DNA of 64,000 nt, taken from contig CAWGFN010000003.1 of NCBI GenBank assembly GCA_963821885.1, positions 310,001 through 374,000 on the forward strand, in the 5' to 3' direction. Origin of the DNA: Oleiagrimonas sp963821885. GTDB lineage: Bacteria; Pseudomonadota; Gammaproteobacteria; Xanthomonadales; Rhodanobacteraceae. The notes beneath the pieces were generated by a model that worked only from the letters and a program-made list of their open reading frames with translations, searched no databases and was not told the DNA's origin. Positions 33,752 through 42,636 of the stretch are shown in pieces; position 1 is the stretch's first letter, and each line of letters begins with the position of its first letter. The position numbers were made by a program, and so were the translations under genes.

Positions 33752-34771
33752 CTAGAGCCAGCGCGCGCGCTTGAGGTAGTAGTACACCCCGCCCATCAGC
33801 GACAGGGTCAGGCCGATCATGGCCGGGTAGGCCCAGGGCTTGTCCAGCTCGGGCATGTGGTGGAAGTTCATGCCGTACCAGCTGGTGACCAGGGTCGGCG
33901 TGGCCAGCAGGGCGGCCCAGCCGGCCAGCTTCTTCATCACCTCGTTCTGGCCCAGGGTGACCAGCGACATGTTCACGTTGATCGCCGCGCCGAGCATCTC
34001 GCGCATGCCGTTGGTGGCCTCGTTGACGCGGAACACGTGGTCGTAGACGTCGCGGAAGTAGAGCCGCGTTTCCTCGTGGATCAGGTTCGGATGCAGTCGC
34101 ACCAGCTGGCTGGTCACGTCCTGCAGCGGCGCCACCGCCAGGCGCAGGTTCATCAGCTCGCGCTGCATGTCGTACAGGCGTTTGATGGTCTCGCGCTTGT
34201 AGGTCTCGGCGAACACGTCCTGCTCCAGCTCCTGCAGCTCCTCGCGGAAGTCGCGCACGATCGGCATGTAGTTGTCGACGATGAAGTCGAGGATCGCGTA
34301 CAGCCCGTAGCTGGGGCCGAGCGCCAGCAGCTCGGGCAAGCTCTCGCAGTTGCGGCGCACCGGCGCGTAGCTCAGCGAGGCGCCGTGCCGAACGGTGATC
34401 AGGTAGCGTGGCCCGAGGAAGATGTGGGTCTCGCCGAAGGCGATCTCGCCGCGCAAGGGCTGCGCGGTCTGCACGGCGATGAACAGGGTCTCGCCGTAGG
34501 TCTCGATCTTGGTGCGCTGGTGCGCGCGATGGGCATCCTCGATGGCCAGGTCGTGCAGGTCGAATTCGTCCTGCAGCTTTTCAAGGAGGGCTTCGTCGGG
34601 TTCGTGCAGGCCGACCCAGACGAAGGATTCCGGGTCTTGCAGTGCGCCGTCGATGTGGTCGAGGGTGATCTCGCCCTGGCGCGCGCCGTCACGCCCGTAG
34701 GCGACGCAGTTGACCACGGCGTGACGGGTGTCATCGGTGCGCAGGATGTCGCGATCGATGGATGAAGACAT
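33752..34771 (-). CDS. corA: CorA-family magnesium transporter
   Basis: A 339-residue membrane transporter. The large N-terminal cytoplasmic domain (SFVWVGLHEPDEALLEKLQ, HDLAIEDAHRAHQRTKIE) is followed by a long helix and two C-terminal membrane helices. The signature YGMNF lies at the end of the first of these, with the loop HHMPELDKPWAYP and the last helix MIGLTLSLMGGVYYYL. CorA forms pentameric Mg2+ channels. ATG at 34771 (MSSSIDRDIL) gives the normal start. It is separate from the corC gene further upstream, although both relate to magnesium homeostasis. Confidence 0.93.
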   Translation of the reverse strand: MSSSIDRDILRTDDTRHAVVNCVAYGRDGARQGEITLDHIDGALQDPESFVWVGLHEPDEALLEKLQDEFDLHDLAIEDAHRAHQRTKIETYGETLFIAVQTAQPLRGEIAFGETHIFLGPRYLITVRHGASLSYAPVRRNCESLPELLALGPSYGLYAILDFIVDNYMPIVRDFREELQELEQDVFAETYKRETIKRLYDMQRELMNLRLAVAPLQDVTSQLVRLHPNLIHEETRLYFRDVYDHVFRVNEATNGMREMLGAAINVNMSLVTLGQNEVMKKLAGWAALLATPTLVTSWYGMNFHHMPELDKPWAYPAMIGLTLSLMGGVYYYLKRARWL

Positions 34772-34840
34772 GGCCTCATCATGCCTGCCCGCGCGCCGCG
34801 CACGCAACGCGGCGGCACCAGGCCTCGGGCCGCTGAAGGG

Positions 34841-36088
34841 TCAGGCGCCGCGTGCGCGGTGATTGAGCACGTGCAGGATCGCCAGCCAGGTCGGCAACGC
34901 GAGCAGGATCCAGGGAAGGTTCTGCTGCGACAGGAAACCGCTCAGGTTGGCGGCCAGGGCCAGGGCGGCGAGCAGGGTGACCAGCCAGGCCACCAGATGG
35001 GCCAGCGAGGAGACCGCATTGCGCCACACCGCGATCAGCAGCATGAAGGCCAGCGGGTTGAGCAGCAGCAGGTTGGCGTTGGCCCAGGCGGCCTGGTGCG
35101 CGGTCAGCAGCCACAGGCCCAGCATCAGCAATCCCGCCACGCCGGCCAGCAGCAGCCAGGCGGTGGCCACGATGCCGAAGCCCAGGTGGGCCAGGTCGCT
35201 GTGCATGCGGCCCAGCAACAGCAGCAGCACCGCCAGACCCAGCCCAGCCAGGCCCAGTGGCACGCGCAGGTCCGGCGGCGAGACCGGTGGCGGCGTCAGC
35301 TGGCTGGTCGCCAGCAGGGTGTCGCCGGCCACCAGTGGACGGCTGTGGGTGGCGCCATCCCCGATCTCGGCATTGGCCACGCCCTCGGCCAGCGTGTCGG
35401 GCAGGAACGCGCCCTGCCAGGCATTGATCGGCTGGTCGGCGTAGGAGCTCAGGCCCAGGTCCAGCGCCAGCATCAGCCAGGGCTGCCCGGCCATCAGGCG
35501 GTCGGTCTGCTGGCGGTAGCTGAAATTGCTCTGCTGTCCGCTCAGCTGCTGTTGCAACTGGCCGCCCAGCACCTGGTCCAGCGCGTCGCGCACCTTGGTG
35601 GTGCAGTTGTTGACGAAGTAGTCGTAGTGGTAGTGCAGGTTTTCCGGGCGCAGGTTCACGAACAGGTTGTCGCGCAGCGTCGCGGCCTGTTCCGGCGACA
35701 GCGACAGTACCTGGCGACGAACCGAGCGGCCCTGCTCCTTGTACCAGTCCATCTCGGCCTGGCTGGGTTCGGCGTCCATCATGTAGTTCATGCGGCCGCG
35801 GGCGAAGTTGAGCAGGAAGTCCTTCTGCTTGAAGTCGAACACGCCGTAGTTGAAGTTGACCGACTCGCCGCTGACGGTGTCGCGGATCTGGATGGCGTCG
35901 TGGCCGAAGCGCTCCCAGTAGATGGTGCCCGGGCCGTAGGTGATCAGGGAGACCTCAAGGTCCTTGCCCGGCGCATCGCGCACCCCGCACCAGGCGGGCA
36001 GGGCAAGGAAAAGGCCGAGCAGCAGCAGGGCCCAGAGGGCCGCCGCGTGCCGGCGCGAGGGGGCGGAAACACGGCGAGCGATAGGCAT
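34841..36088 (-). CDS. DUF4105/Lnb-domain periplasmic and membrane protein
   Basis: A 415-residue protein. A signal-anchor (LWALLLLGLFLALPAWC) precedes a periplasmic DUF4105 domain: LITYGPGTIYWERFGHDAI (H63), FNYGVFDFKQKDF and FVNNCTTKVRDALDQVL (C162). About five C-terminal membrane helices follow residue 275. DUF4105 is the domain of Lnb, the intramolecular lipoprotein acyltransferase of some Firmicutes, and H63 and C162 fit its Cys-His catalytic pair. It starts 7 bases after the corC stop. In E. coli the gene after corC is lnt, so a lipoprotein-acylation role is a reasonable but untested inference. Confidence 0.8.
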   Translation of the reverse strand: MPIARRVSAPSRRHAAALWALLLLGLFLALPAWCGVRDAPGKDLEVSLITYGPGTIYWERFGHDAIQIRDTVSGESVNFNYGVFDFKQKDFLLNFARGRMNYMMDAEPSQAEMDWYKEQGRSVRRQVLSLSPEQAATLRDNLFVNLRPENLHYHYDYFVNNCTTKVRDALDQVLGGQLQQQLSGQQSNFSYRQQTDRLMAGQPWLMLALDLGLSSYADQPINAWQGAFLPDTLAEGVANAEIGDGATHSRPLVAGDTLLATSQLTPPPVSPPDLRVPLGLAGLGLAVLLLLLGRMHSDLAHLGFGIVATAWLLLAGVAGLLMLGLWLLTAHQAAWANANLLLLNPLAFMLLIAVWRNAVSSLAHLVAWLVTLLAALALAANLSGFLSQQNLPWILLALPTWLAILHVLNHRARGA

Positions 36089-36095
36089 GGGGGGG

Positions 36096-36950
36096 TCAGT
36101 CCGGGTCGGCAGGGGCCGGCTGCACCCGGAACTGGTGCACCCGGCGGTCGTCTGATTCGGTCACGTGGAACAGCAGGCCATCGACCACGGTTTCCTCACC
36201 CTTGTCCGGCAGATGTCCGAACTCGGCCGTGATCATGCCGCCTATGGTATCGAATTCCTCGTCGCTGAAACCGGTGCCCACCGCGTCGTTGAAATCGGCG
36301 ATGGGAGTCAGCGCGCTGACCAGGTAGCGTCCCTCGGCGAGCGGCTGGATCAGGATCGGCGGTTCCTCGTCGTCATGCTCGTCGTCGATGTCGCCGACGA
36401 TTTCCTCGAGCACGTCCTCGATGGTGATCAGGCCGGCCACGCCACCGTATTCGTCCACCACGATGGCCATGTGGTTGTGGCTGAGGCGGAATTCGGCCAG
36501 CAGCACGTTCAGGCGCATGGATTCGGGAATCAGCACTGCCGGGCGCAGCAGGGCGCGGATGTCGCAATCCTGGCCGTCGCCGAAGTGCTTGAGCAGGTCC
36601 TTGGCCAGCAGGATGCCGAGGATGTCGTCCTTGTCCTCGCCGTGCACGGGGAAGCGCGAATGGCCGGATTCGACCACGGTGGCGATGATGTCGGTCAGCG
36701 GTGCATCGGCCGCGATCATCACCATCTGCACGCGCGGGATCATGACGTCGTCGACGTCCAGCTCGGTGACCTTGAGCGCGCCTTCGACCATGGCCAGCGT
36801 CTCGCTGGTCAGCAGGCCGTTGTTCTGCGCGGCGCGCAGTTCCTCGAGCAGCTCGTCGCGGCTGCGCAGTTCACCGGAAAAAAGATGGCCCAGGCGATCC
36901 CACCAGGATTTGTGGGTCGGGCCGTTGGTACTTCCAGGGTCCTCGTTCAT
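36096..36950 (-). CDS. corC: CorC/YbeX family protein (CBS-domain, magnesium/cobalt efflux-associated)
   Basis: A 284-residue cytosolic protein. Two CBS domains (VDDVMIPRVQMVMI and ESGHSRFPVHGED in the first; MAIVVDEYGGVAGLITIEDVLEEIVGDIDDEHD in the second) are followed by a CorC/HlyC domain ending the chain. No membrane helices, as for E. coli YbeX/CorC. YbeX is linked to ribosome metabolism and metal efflux. The gene follows ybeY after a 353-base repeat-bearing gap and is closely followed by the DUF4105 gene. Confidence 0.93.
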   Translation of the reverse strand: MNEDPGSTNGPTHKSWWDRLGHLFSGELRSRDELLEELRAAQNNGLLTSETLAMVEGALKVTELDVDDVMIPRVQMVMIAADAPLTDIIATVVESGHSRFPVHGEDKDDILGILLAKDLLKHFGDGQDCDIRALLRPAVLIPESMRLNVLLAEFRLSHNHMAIVVDEYGGVAGLITIEDVLEEIVGDIDDEHDDEEPPILIQPLAEGRYLVSALTPIADFNDAVGTGFSDEEFDTIGGMITAEFGHLPDKGEETVVDGLLFHVTESDDRRVHQFRVQPAPADPD

Positions 36951-37303
36951 TGCTCGCTGGCTTGCAGCCCATCGGGGGCGGAGAAGCCGAGTTTACCGGA
37001 AATGCACGGCTGATTCGTCCTGTCGGGATTCCCCCGGTCATGGGGCGGACATCGTCCGCCGGCGCCTGTGGCGCCACCCCCACCCAGCCTTCCCCTGTGC
37101 ACAGGGGCAGGGGCAATGATCGGTGCGATCGGGAGCGTGCAGGCTTGTCTTGCGACCCTAGGGCCTTCTCTCTGCCGGCAGGGAAGGATTGAGGTGGGGT
37201 CCGCGCCGAAGGCGCGCCGGTGCTTGCGGCCCACCGCCACCCAGCCTCCCCTGCGAGCAGGGGGAGGCATATTTGGCGCAATGGCGGGTGGACAGTGCCT
37301 GCC
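36951..37303. other. Intergenic region with palindromic repeats
   Basis: This gap between ybeY and corC contains two related stem-loops. One is the perfect palindrome CCCCTGTGCACAGGGG at 37092-37107; the other is CCTCCCCTGC/GCAGGGGGAGG at 37245-37267. Each is preceded by CACCCAGCC. No coding sequence is convincing. They resemble the repeat at 56194 and are probably dispersed genomic repeats. No T-run follows either stem, so they are not called terminators. Confidence 0.65.
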
Positions 37304-37771
37304 TCAAGCGATTGGCGAATACGGATCGGCGATGCCCAGGCCGGCCAGGATGCGGGTTTCCAGGGCTTCCATGCGTTGGGCCTGGGCGTCCTCGACATGG
37401 TCGTGGCCCAGCAGGTGCAGCACGCCGTGCACGGTCAGGTGGGCGTAGTGGTCGCGCACGGCCTTGCCCTGCTCGGCGGCCTCGCGCGCGACCACCGGGG
37501 CGCAGATCACCATGTCGCCCAGCAGCGGCAGGTCCACGCCCGGCGGCAGTTCGGCGGGGAAAGACAGCACGTTGGTGGCGTAGTCCCGGCCGCGGTAGGC
37601 GCGGTTCATCGCGCGCCCCTCGTCGGCGTCGACGATGCGGATCGACAGTTCGCTGGCGCGCCGCCGGCCCGCGCCGCGCAGGGCCGCGCCCACCCAGCGG
37701 CGGAAACTGGCCGCGGCCGGGATGCCGCGCCGCGGCAGGGCGTAGTTGAGATGGACGACCGGTTCGCTCAC
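37304..37771 (-). CDS. ybeY: YbeY endoribonuclease
   Basis: A 155-residue metalloprotein. The zinc-binding signature HGVLHLLGHDH is complete, preceded by NVLSFPAELPPGVDLPLLGD. YbeY takes part in 16S rRNA 3' end maturation and ribosome quality control. The start is GTG at 37771, overlapping the phoH stop (GTGA), which gives the normal N-terminus (VVHLNYALPRRG). The long open frame upstream is antisense-free noise in the wrong frame of phoH. phoH-ybeY-corC is a conserved order. Confidence 0.94.
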   Translation of the reverse strand: MSEPVVHLNYALPRRGIPAAASFRRWVGAALRGAGRRRASELSIRIVDADEGRAMNRAYRGRDYATNVLSFPAELPPGVDLPLLGDMVICAPVVAREAAEQGKAVRDHYAHLTVHGVLHLLGHDHVEDAQAQRMEALETRILAGLGIADPYSPIA

Positions 37772-38745
37772 GCCGGCGGGTCGTCCAGTTCGGCGGCCTC
37801 GTAGGCGCGCACGATGCGCGCGACCAGCGGGTGGCGGACCACGTCGCGGGCGGTGAAGAAGGTGAAGCTGATGCCGTCCACGCCGCGCAGCACCTCGATG
37901 GCGTGGCGCAGGCCCGAGCGCGCGTTGCGCGGCAGGTCGACCTGGGTCACGTCGCCGGTGATCACCGTCACCGAGCCGAAGCCGATGCGGGTCAGGAACA
38001 TCTTCATCTGCTCGACGGTGGTGTTCTGCGCCTCGTCCAGGATCACGTAGGAGTCGTTCAGCGTGCGTCCGCGCATGTAGGCCAGCGGCGCGATCTCGAT
38101 GATGTTGCGTTCGATCAGCTTGGCCACCCGCTCGAAGCCGAGCATCTCGTACAGCGCGTCGTACAGCGGGCGCAGGTAGGGGTCGACCTTCTGGCTCAGG
38201 TCGCCGGGCAGGAAGCCCAGCTTCTCGCCGGCCTCCACCGCCGGGCGCACCAGCAGCAGGCGCTGCACGCGGCCGGCCTCCAGTGCCTCCACCGCGCTGG
38301 CCACGGCCAGGTAGGTCTTGCCGGTGCCGGCCGGGCCGACGCCGAAATTGATGTCGTGGGTGGCGATGGCGTGCAGGTAGCGCTTCTGGTTCGGGCCGCG
38401 GCCGCGGATCACCCCGCGCTTGACCTTGATGGTGACGTCCTGGGTCTCCTCGGCCAGGTCCTCGCCCAGCGCGTCGACGCCCGATTCGGTCAGGTGCAGG
38501 TTCACCGCCGCGCCGTTCAGCGACTCCTTTTCGGTGCTGGCGTACAGCGCGCGCAGCACCTTCTCGGCCACGCGCGCGATGCGTTCCTCGCCGATCACGC
38601 GGAACACGTTGCCACGGTTGTTGATCTCCACGCCCAGGCGCAGCTCGACCTGGCGCAGATGCTCGTCGAAGGGGCCGCACAGGTTGGCCAGGCGGGCGTT
38701 GTCGAGCGGGTCGAGGGCGAAGTCGTGCTGTTTCAGTTCGGTCAT
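37768..38745 (-). CDS. ybeZ: PhoH-like ATPase YbeZ
   Basis: A 325-residue PhoH-family P-loop ATPase. Walker A is GVGPAGTGKTYLAVA, and Walker B is SYVILDEAQNTTVEQMKMFLT. LVRPAVEAGEKLGFLPGDL and VITGDVTQVDLP are family motifs. An N-terminal KH-like region precedes the ATPase core. YbeZ partners YbeY in RNA metabolism. The ATG at 38745 (MTELKQHDFALD) is the family start; the open frame further upstream to 38835 would cross the operator of the divergent tetR gene. No Shine-Dalgarno is evident before this ATG. Confidence 0.93.
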   Translation of the reverse strand: MTELKQHDFALDPLDNARLANLCGPFDEHLRQVELRLGVEINNRGNVFRVIGEERIARVAEKVLRALYASTEKESLNGAAVNLHLTESGVDALGEDLAEETQDVTIKVKRGVIRGRGPNQKRYLHAIATHDINFGVGPAGTGKTYLAVASAVEALEAGRVQRLLLVRPAVEAGEKLGFLPGDLSQKVDPYLRPLYDALYEMLGFERVAKLIERNIIEIAPLAYMRGRTLNDSYVILDEAQNTTVEQMKMFLTRIGFGSVTVITGDVTQVDLPRNARSGLRHAIEVLRGVDGISFTFFTARDVVRHPLVARIVRAYEAAELDDPPA

Positions 38746-38834
38746 CGGGGGAGGGTAGCGCGCGGCACGGCATCGGGCCATCAGCAATGTGGGGCAAGGC
38801 TGCGCCAGGTCAAGGATGAGTCGGGGGTATTGCA

Positions 38835-38860
38835 TTAAATTAAACAGTGAATTAATTTAA
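38835..38860. promoter_or_regulatory. Perfect palindrome, probable TetR-family operator
   Basis: TTAAATTAA, 8 bases, TTAATTTAA: a perfect inverted repeat of 26 bases ending 5 bases before the GTG start of the tetR-family gene. Such AT-rich dyads right at the start codon are typical autoregulatory operators. It may also touch the divergent ybeZ promoter. No separate ribosome-binding site for tetR is visible. Confidence 0.75.
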
Positions 38861-38865
38861 GCCCC

Positions 38866-39540
38866 GTGAACGAGACATCCACCAGGAAACGCCGCCGTGG
38901 TCGCGGCGCCGGTCGCCCCAGTGGCGAGGACAGCGACCTGCGGGAAGGCCTGCTCGATGCCGCCGTGAAGCGTTTCGTGGCGGTCGGCATCGGCGCCGCG
39001 TCGCTGCGCTCGATCGCCGACGAGGCGGGCGTGACCCCGGCCATGCTGCATTACTACTTCGGCGACAAGCAGCGCCTGGTCGATGCGCTCGTGGCCGAGC
39101 GCCTGCTGCCGGTATTGGGCCAGATGCAGGCAAGGCTGCAGGCTGCCGGCGACGATCCGGCGAAGTGGATCGAGGGTTTCGTGCGCGGTTTCGGTGAGGT
39201 GATCAGCACGCATCCGTGGCTGCCGCCGTTGTGGGTGCGCGAGGTGCTCAGCGAGGGCGGCGCGCTACGCGACGTGCTGGTCGATGATCTGGCCCCCAAG
39301 TTGCCGCTCGTGCTGGCGCAGAAGCTGGAGCAGGCGCAGCGGGAAGGGCGCTTCCCGGCGTATCTGGACCCACGCGTGGTGGTGATCTCGCTGGTCGGGC
39401 TGACGCTGTTCCCGGCGGCGGGCGCGCCGGTCTGGCAGAAGATATTCGGTGCCGAGCCCCTGGCGGTCGACACCATCACCGAACACGCCCTGGGGCTGTT
39501 GTCGCACGGCTTGAAGATGGATTTCGGAGACACGGCATGA
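38866..39540 (+). CDS. TetR-family regulator (CecR/YbiH-like) of the downstream efflux operon
   Basis: A 224-residue repressor. A basic N-terminus (STRKRRRGRGAGRPSGED) precedes the TetR helix-turn-helix: LLDAAVKRFVAVGIGAASLR, IADEAGVTPAMLHYYFGDKQRLVDA. The C-terminal ligand domain resembles CecR (YbiH) of E. coli, which controls the ybhGFSR efflux genes; the same gene types follow here. The start is GTG at 38866. Its stop overlaps the next ATG (ATGA). A perfect 26-base palindrome just upstream is the likely autoregulatory operator. Confidence 0.9.
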   Translation: MNETSTRKRRRGRGAGRPSGEDSDLREGLLDAAVKRFVAVGIGAASLRSIADEAGVTPAMLHYYFGDKQRLVDALVAERLLPVLGQMQARLQAAGDDPAKWIEGFVRGFGEVISTHPWLPPLWVREVLSEGGALRDVLVDDLAPKLPLVLAQKLEQAQREGRFPAYLDPRVVVISLVGLTLFPAAGAPVWQKIFGAEPLAVDTITEHALGLLSHGLKMDFGDTA

Positions 39541-40523
39541 AAACCAAACGCATGCGCATCGCGCTGGCCGCCAGGCTGGCCATCAAGGGGCTGGTCGTGC
39601 TGCTGGTGCTGACCAGCTGCAGCCGCGAAAACCCGCGCGCCCTGGGCACGCTGGAATTCGACCGCATCAGTCTGCCGGCGGTGGCGTCCGAGCGCGTCAT
39701 CGCGGTGCACGTGCGCGAGGGGCAGAAGGTCCACAAGGGGCAGCTGCTCCTGCAGCTGGACCCGACCCAGACACAGGCCGCACTCGATGCCGACCAGGCG
39801 CGCATCGCGCAGCAGCAGGCCCTGCTGGACCAGCTGGTGGCCGGACCGCGCAAGGAAGACATCGCGCAGGCCCGTGCCAACCTGAAGGCGGCCCGCGCGC
39901 AGGCCCGCGAGGCGCATGACTACTTCGCGCGTGTCGAACCGCTGGGCGGCGGTGAATACGTGTCGGCATCGGCGGTCGACAGCGCGCGTTCGGCCGCCGA
40001 CCGCGCCCAGGCCCAGGTGGCGGCGGCGAAGGCTTCGCTGGACGTGCTCCTGCACGGCACGCGACCCGAGCAGATCGCGCAGACCCGCGCCGCCCTGGCA
40101 GCGGCCCGCGAGCAGGCCCGCGCCCAGCGCGTGTACCTGGACAAGCTGCGCATCGTGGCGCCGCGCGACGGCATCATCGACAGCATCCCGTACCGGCTGG
40201 GCGACCAGCCGCCGGTCGGCGCGCCGCTGGCCATCGAGCTGGTGGGGTCATCGCCCTACGCACGCATCTATGTGCCCGAGCCGCTGCGCGCCAGCGTGCA
40301 TGACGGCGACACGGTGACGGTGCATGTCGACGGGCGCGACAAGGCGTTCACCGGCCATGTGCGCATGATCCGGCGTGAACCGGTCTACACGCCCTACTAC
40401 GCACTCAATGGCGAGGACGTGGCGCGGCTGAGCTACCTGGCCGAAGTGTCCCTGGGCAAGGATGCGGCCACCCTGCCGGCGGGCTTGCCGGTTCGGGTCG
40501 AGCTGCCGGAGGCGTCGCGGTGA
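39537..40523 (+). CDS. HlyD-family periplasmic adaptor of the ABC exporter, probable lipoprotein
   Basis: A 328-residue membrane-fusion protein. The N-terminus is a signal ending in a lipobox-like VLTSC with the cysteine at residue 28. Lipoyl-domain halves (VIAVHVREGQKVHKGQLLLQLD and LDKLRIVAPRDGIIDSIPYRLGD) flank a long alanine/arginine-rich coiled coil at about 75-185. This matches the YbhG type. It should link the inner-membrane exporter to an outer-membrane channel not encoded here. Both ends overlap the neighbouring genes (ATGA and GTGA). Confidence 0.9.
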   Translation: MKTKRMRIALAARLAIKGLVVLLVLTSCSRENPRALGTLEFDRISLPAVASERVIAVHVREGQKVHKGQLLLQLDPTQTQAALDADQARIAQQQALLDQLVAGPRKEDIAQARANLKAARAQAREAHDYFARVEPLGGGEYVSASAVDSARSAADRAQAQVAAAKASLDVLLHGTRPEQIAQTRAALAAAREQARAQRVYLDKLRIVAPRDGIIDSIPYRLGDQPPVGAPLAIELVGSSPYARIYVPEPLRASVHDGDTVTVHVDGRDKAFTGHVRMIRREPVYTPYYALNGEDVARLSYLAEVSLGKDAATLPAGLPVRVELPEASR

Positions 40524-41497
40524 ATGGCGATCGCGAACCGGTGATCCGCGCGCGTGGACTGACCCGGCGCTTTGGCCCACTGGTGGCCGTCGACCACGTC
40601 GACCTGACGGTGCCGGCGCAGCAGGTCTATGGCTTCCTGGGACCCAACGGCTCGGGCAAGTCGACCACCATCCGCATGCTGTGCGGCTTGCTCACGCCCA
40701 GTGAAGGCGAGATCGAGGTGCTGGGCCTGCGCATCCCCGAGCAGGCCGAGCAGCTGCGCCGCTACATCGGCTACATGACGCAGAAGTTCTCGCTGTTCGA
40801 GGACCTCACCGTGCGCGAGAACCTGGAATTCATGGCCGCGGTGCAGGAGGTGCCTCGCCAGCGCACGCGGGCGCGCATCGACACGCTGATCGAGCAGTAC
40901 CACTTCAGCGACCGGGTCAAGCAGCTGGCCGGCACCTTGAGCGGCGGCCAGAAGCAGCGCCTGGCGCTGGCGGCGGCGGTCATCCACGAACCGAAACTGC
41001 TGTTCCTGGACGAGCCGACCAGCGCGGTCGACCCCGAATCGCGCCGCGACTTCTGGGAGAAGCTGTTCGAGCTGGCCGATGCCGGCACCACGCTGCTGGT
41101 GTCCACGCACTACATGGACGAGGCCGAGCGTTGCCATCGCCTGGCCATCCTCGACCGTGGCCGGCTGGCCGGCGACGGCACCCCGTCGCAGATGACCGGC
41201 GCGCTGGCGGGACGGGCGTTCGTCGTCACCTCGGACGATCCGCGGCGCGTCCAGCACGCGCTGTCGAAACAGGATGGCGTGCTGAGCGCGGCGCAGATCG
41301 GAGCCCAGCTGCGGGTGCTGGTCGATGCCGCCGATGTCGTCAATGCAGCCTCGGCAGAGCATCTGCGCGAGCGCATCGAGGCGGTGGTCAAGGGCGTGGA
41401 CGACAAGGCCACATTGGCGTCGGTCGAACCCAATCTAGAGGACGTGTTCGTGGCCGCCACGCATGACGACCGCGCTAAGCGAGAGGAAGCGGCATGA
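40520..41497 (+). CDS. ABC transporter ATP-binding protein (YbhF-like, single domain)
   Basis: A 325-residue ABC ATPase. Walker A is GFLGPNGSGKSTTIRML, the signature is LSGGQKQRLALAAAV, Walker B is LLFLDEPTSAVDPESRRDFW and the switch histidine is in LLVSTHYMDEAERC. The C-terminal ~100 residues are a DrrA-like tail. E. coli YbhF has two ATPase domains, but this protein has one. The start is GTG at 40520, overlapping the hlyD stop; the stop overlaps the permease ATG. Confidence 0.93.
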   Translation: MNGDREPVIRARGLTRRFGPLVAVDHVDLTVPAQQVYGFLGPNGSGKSTTIRMLCGLLTPSEGEIEVLGLRIPEQAEQLRRYIGYMTQKFSLFEDLTVRENLEFMAAVQEVPRQRTRARIDTLIEQYHFSDRVKQLAGTLSGGQKQRLALAAAVIHEPKLLFLDEPTSAVDPESRRDFWEKLFELADAGTTLLVSTHYMDEAERCHRLAILDRGRLAGDGTPSQMTGALAGRAFVVTSDDPRRVQHALSKQDGVLSAAQIGAQLRVLVDAADVVNAASAEHLRERIEAVVKGVDDKATLASVEPNLEDVFVAATHDDRAKREEAA

Positions 41498-42606
41498 ACT
41501 GGCGGCGATTGTGGGCGATCGTGATCAAGGAACTGCGCCAGCTGCGCCGCGACCGCATGACGCTGGCCATGGTGATCGGCATCCCGGTGGTCCAGCTGGT
41601 GCTGTTCGGATACGCCATCAACCTGAATATCCGCGGCCTGGAGGCGGGCATCGTCGACCAGGCGCAGACCAGCGCCTCGCGGCAGCTGGTCATGGACATG
41701 CTGGCCACCGGCGTGGTCACGCCGACGGCCCGCGCCGACACGCCCGCGCAGCTGATGGACCAGCTGCGCACCGGGCGCATCAGTGTCGGCATCGTGATCC
41801 CGCGGGACTTCGAGCGCCGGCGCGCGGACGGTCGTCCGGTGGCGCAGATCCTGGTCGACGGCAGCGACACCGCGGTGCAGAGCGCGGCCAACCAGCTGGC
41901 ACGGGTGCCGATCACCGACAGCCGCCTGCCGGACCTGCGCGCGCCGCCGGCCAGCACCCCGCCCGAGGGGCGCATCCGCGTGGTCGCCTTCTACAACCCC
42001 GAGCGGCGTTCGGCGGTGAACATCGTGCCCGGCCTGATCGGCGTGATCCTGACCATGACCATGGTGCTGTTCACCGCGATCGCCATCGTGCGCGAGCGCG
42101 AGCGCGGCAACATGGAGCTGCTGATCGCCACGCCGCTGACGCGCACCGAACTGATGGTCGGCAAGGTGCTGCCCTACGTGGCCATCGGCCTGGTCCAGAC
42201 CGTGCTGGTGCTGGTGCTTGGCGTGTGGTTGTTCGCGGTGCCGGTGCGCGGCTGGCTGGTGGACGTGTTCGCCGCGGCGATCCTGCTGATCGTGGCCAAC
42301 CTGGCGCTTGGCCTGCTGATCTCGACCAAGGCCAAGTCGCAGTTCCAGGCCACGCAGATGATGATCTTCGTGTTCCTGCCCTCGATTTTGCTGTCGGGCT
42401 TCATGTTCCCGTTCTCGGGCATGCCCAGGGCCGCGCAGTGGATCGCCGAGCTGCTGCCGCTGACCCATTTCCTGCGCCTGATCCGCGGCGTGATGCTGCG
42501 CGGGGCGGGGTTGCTGGAGATGTGGCCGGAAGTGCTGGCGCTGGTCGGCTTCACCGCGGTCATGATGACCGTGGCGATCGCGCAGTTCCGCAAGCGACTC
42601 GATTGA
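41494..42606 (+). CDS. ABC-2 type permease (YbhS/YbhR-like)
   Basis: A 370-residue membrane protein. One N-terminal helix (LAMVIGIPVVQLVLFGYAI) is followed by a periplasmic loop of about 150 residues and five C-terminal helices, including IVPGLIGVILTMTMVLFTAIA and MMIFVFLPSILLSGFMFPF. This is the ABC-2 fold. The signature RERERGNMELLIATPLTRTELMVGKVLPY is present. Only one permease gene follows the ATPase, so the exporter is probably a homodimer, unlike E. coli with ybhS and ybhR. It is the last gene of the tetR-controlled operon. The substrate is unknown. Confidence 0.92.
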   Translation: MNWRRLWAIVIKELRQLRRDRMTLAMVIGIPVVQLVLFGYAINLNIRGLEAGIVDQAQTSASRQLVMDMLATGVVTPTARADTPAQLMDQLRTGRISVGIVIPRDFERRRADGRPVAQILVDGSDTAVQSAANQLARVPITDSRLPDLRAPPASTPPEGRIRVVAFYNPERRSAVNIVPGLIGVILTMTMVLFTAIAIVRERERGNMELLIATPLTRTELMVGKVLPYVAIGLVQTVLVLVLGVWLFAVPVRGWLVDVFAAAILLIVANLALGLLISTKAKSQFQATQMMIFVFLPSILLSGFMFPFSGMPRAAQWIAELLPLTHFLRLIRGVMLRGAGLLEMWPEVLALVGFTAVMMTVAIAQFRKRLD

Positions 42607-42636
42607 CGACGCGGGCCATGCGGCCCGGTTGCGGAT

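Noticed and set aside
33393..33774. Several plus-strand open frames in the tsaB-corA gap
   Set aside because: They run through REP-like repeats, have no ribosome-binding sites and show no family features.
37774..38797. Upstream extension of ybeY to 38797
   Set aside because: This frame is the wrong frame of phoH; YbeY begins at the GTG overlapping the phoH stop.
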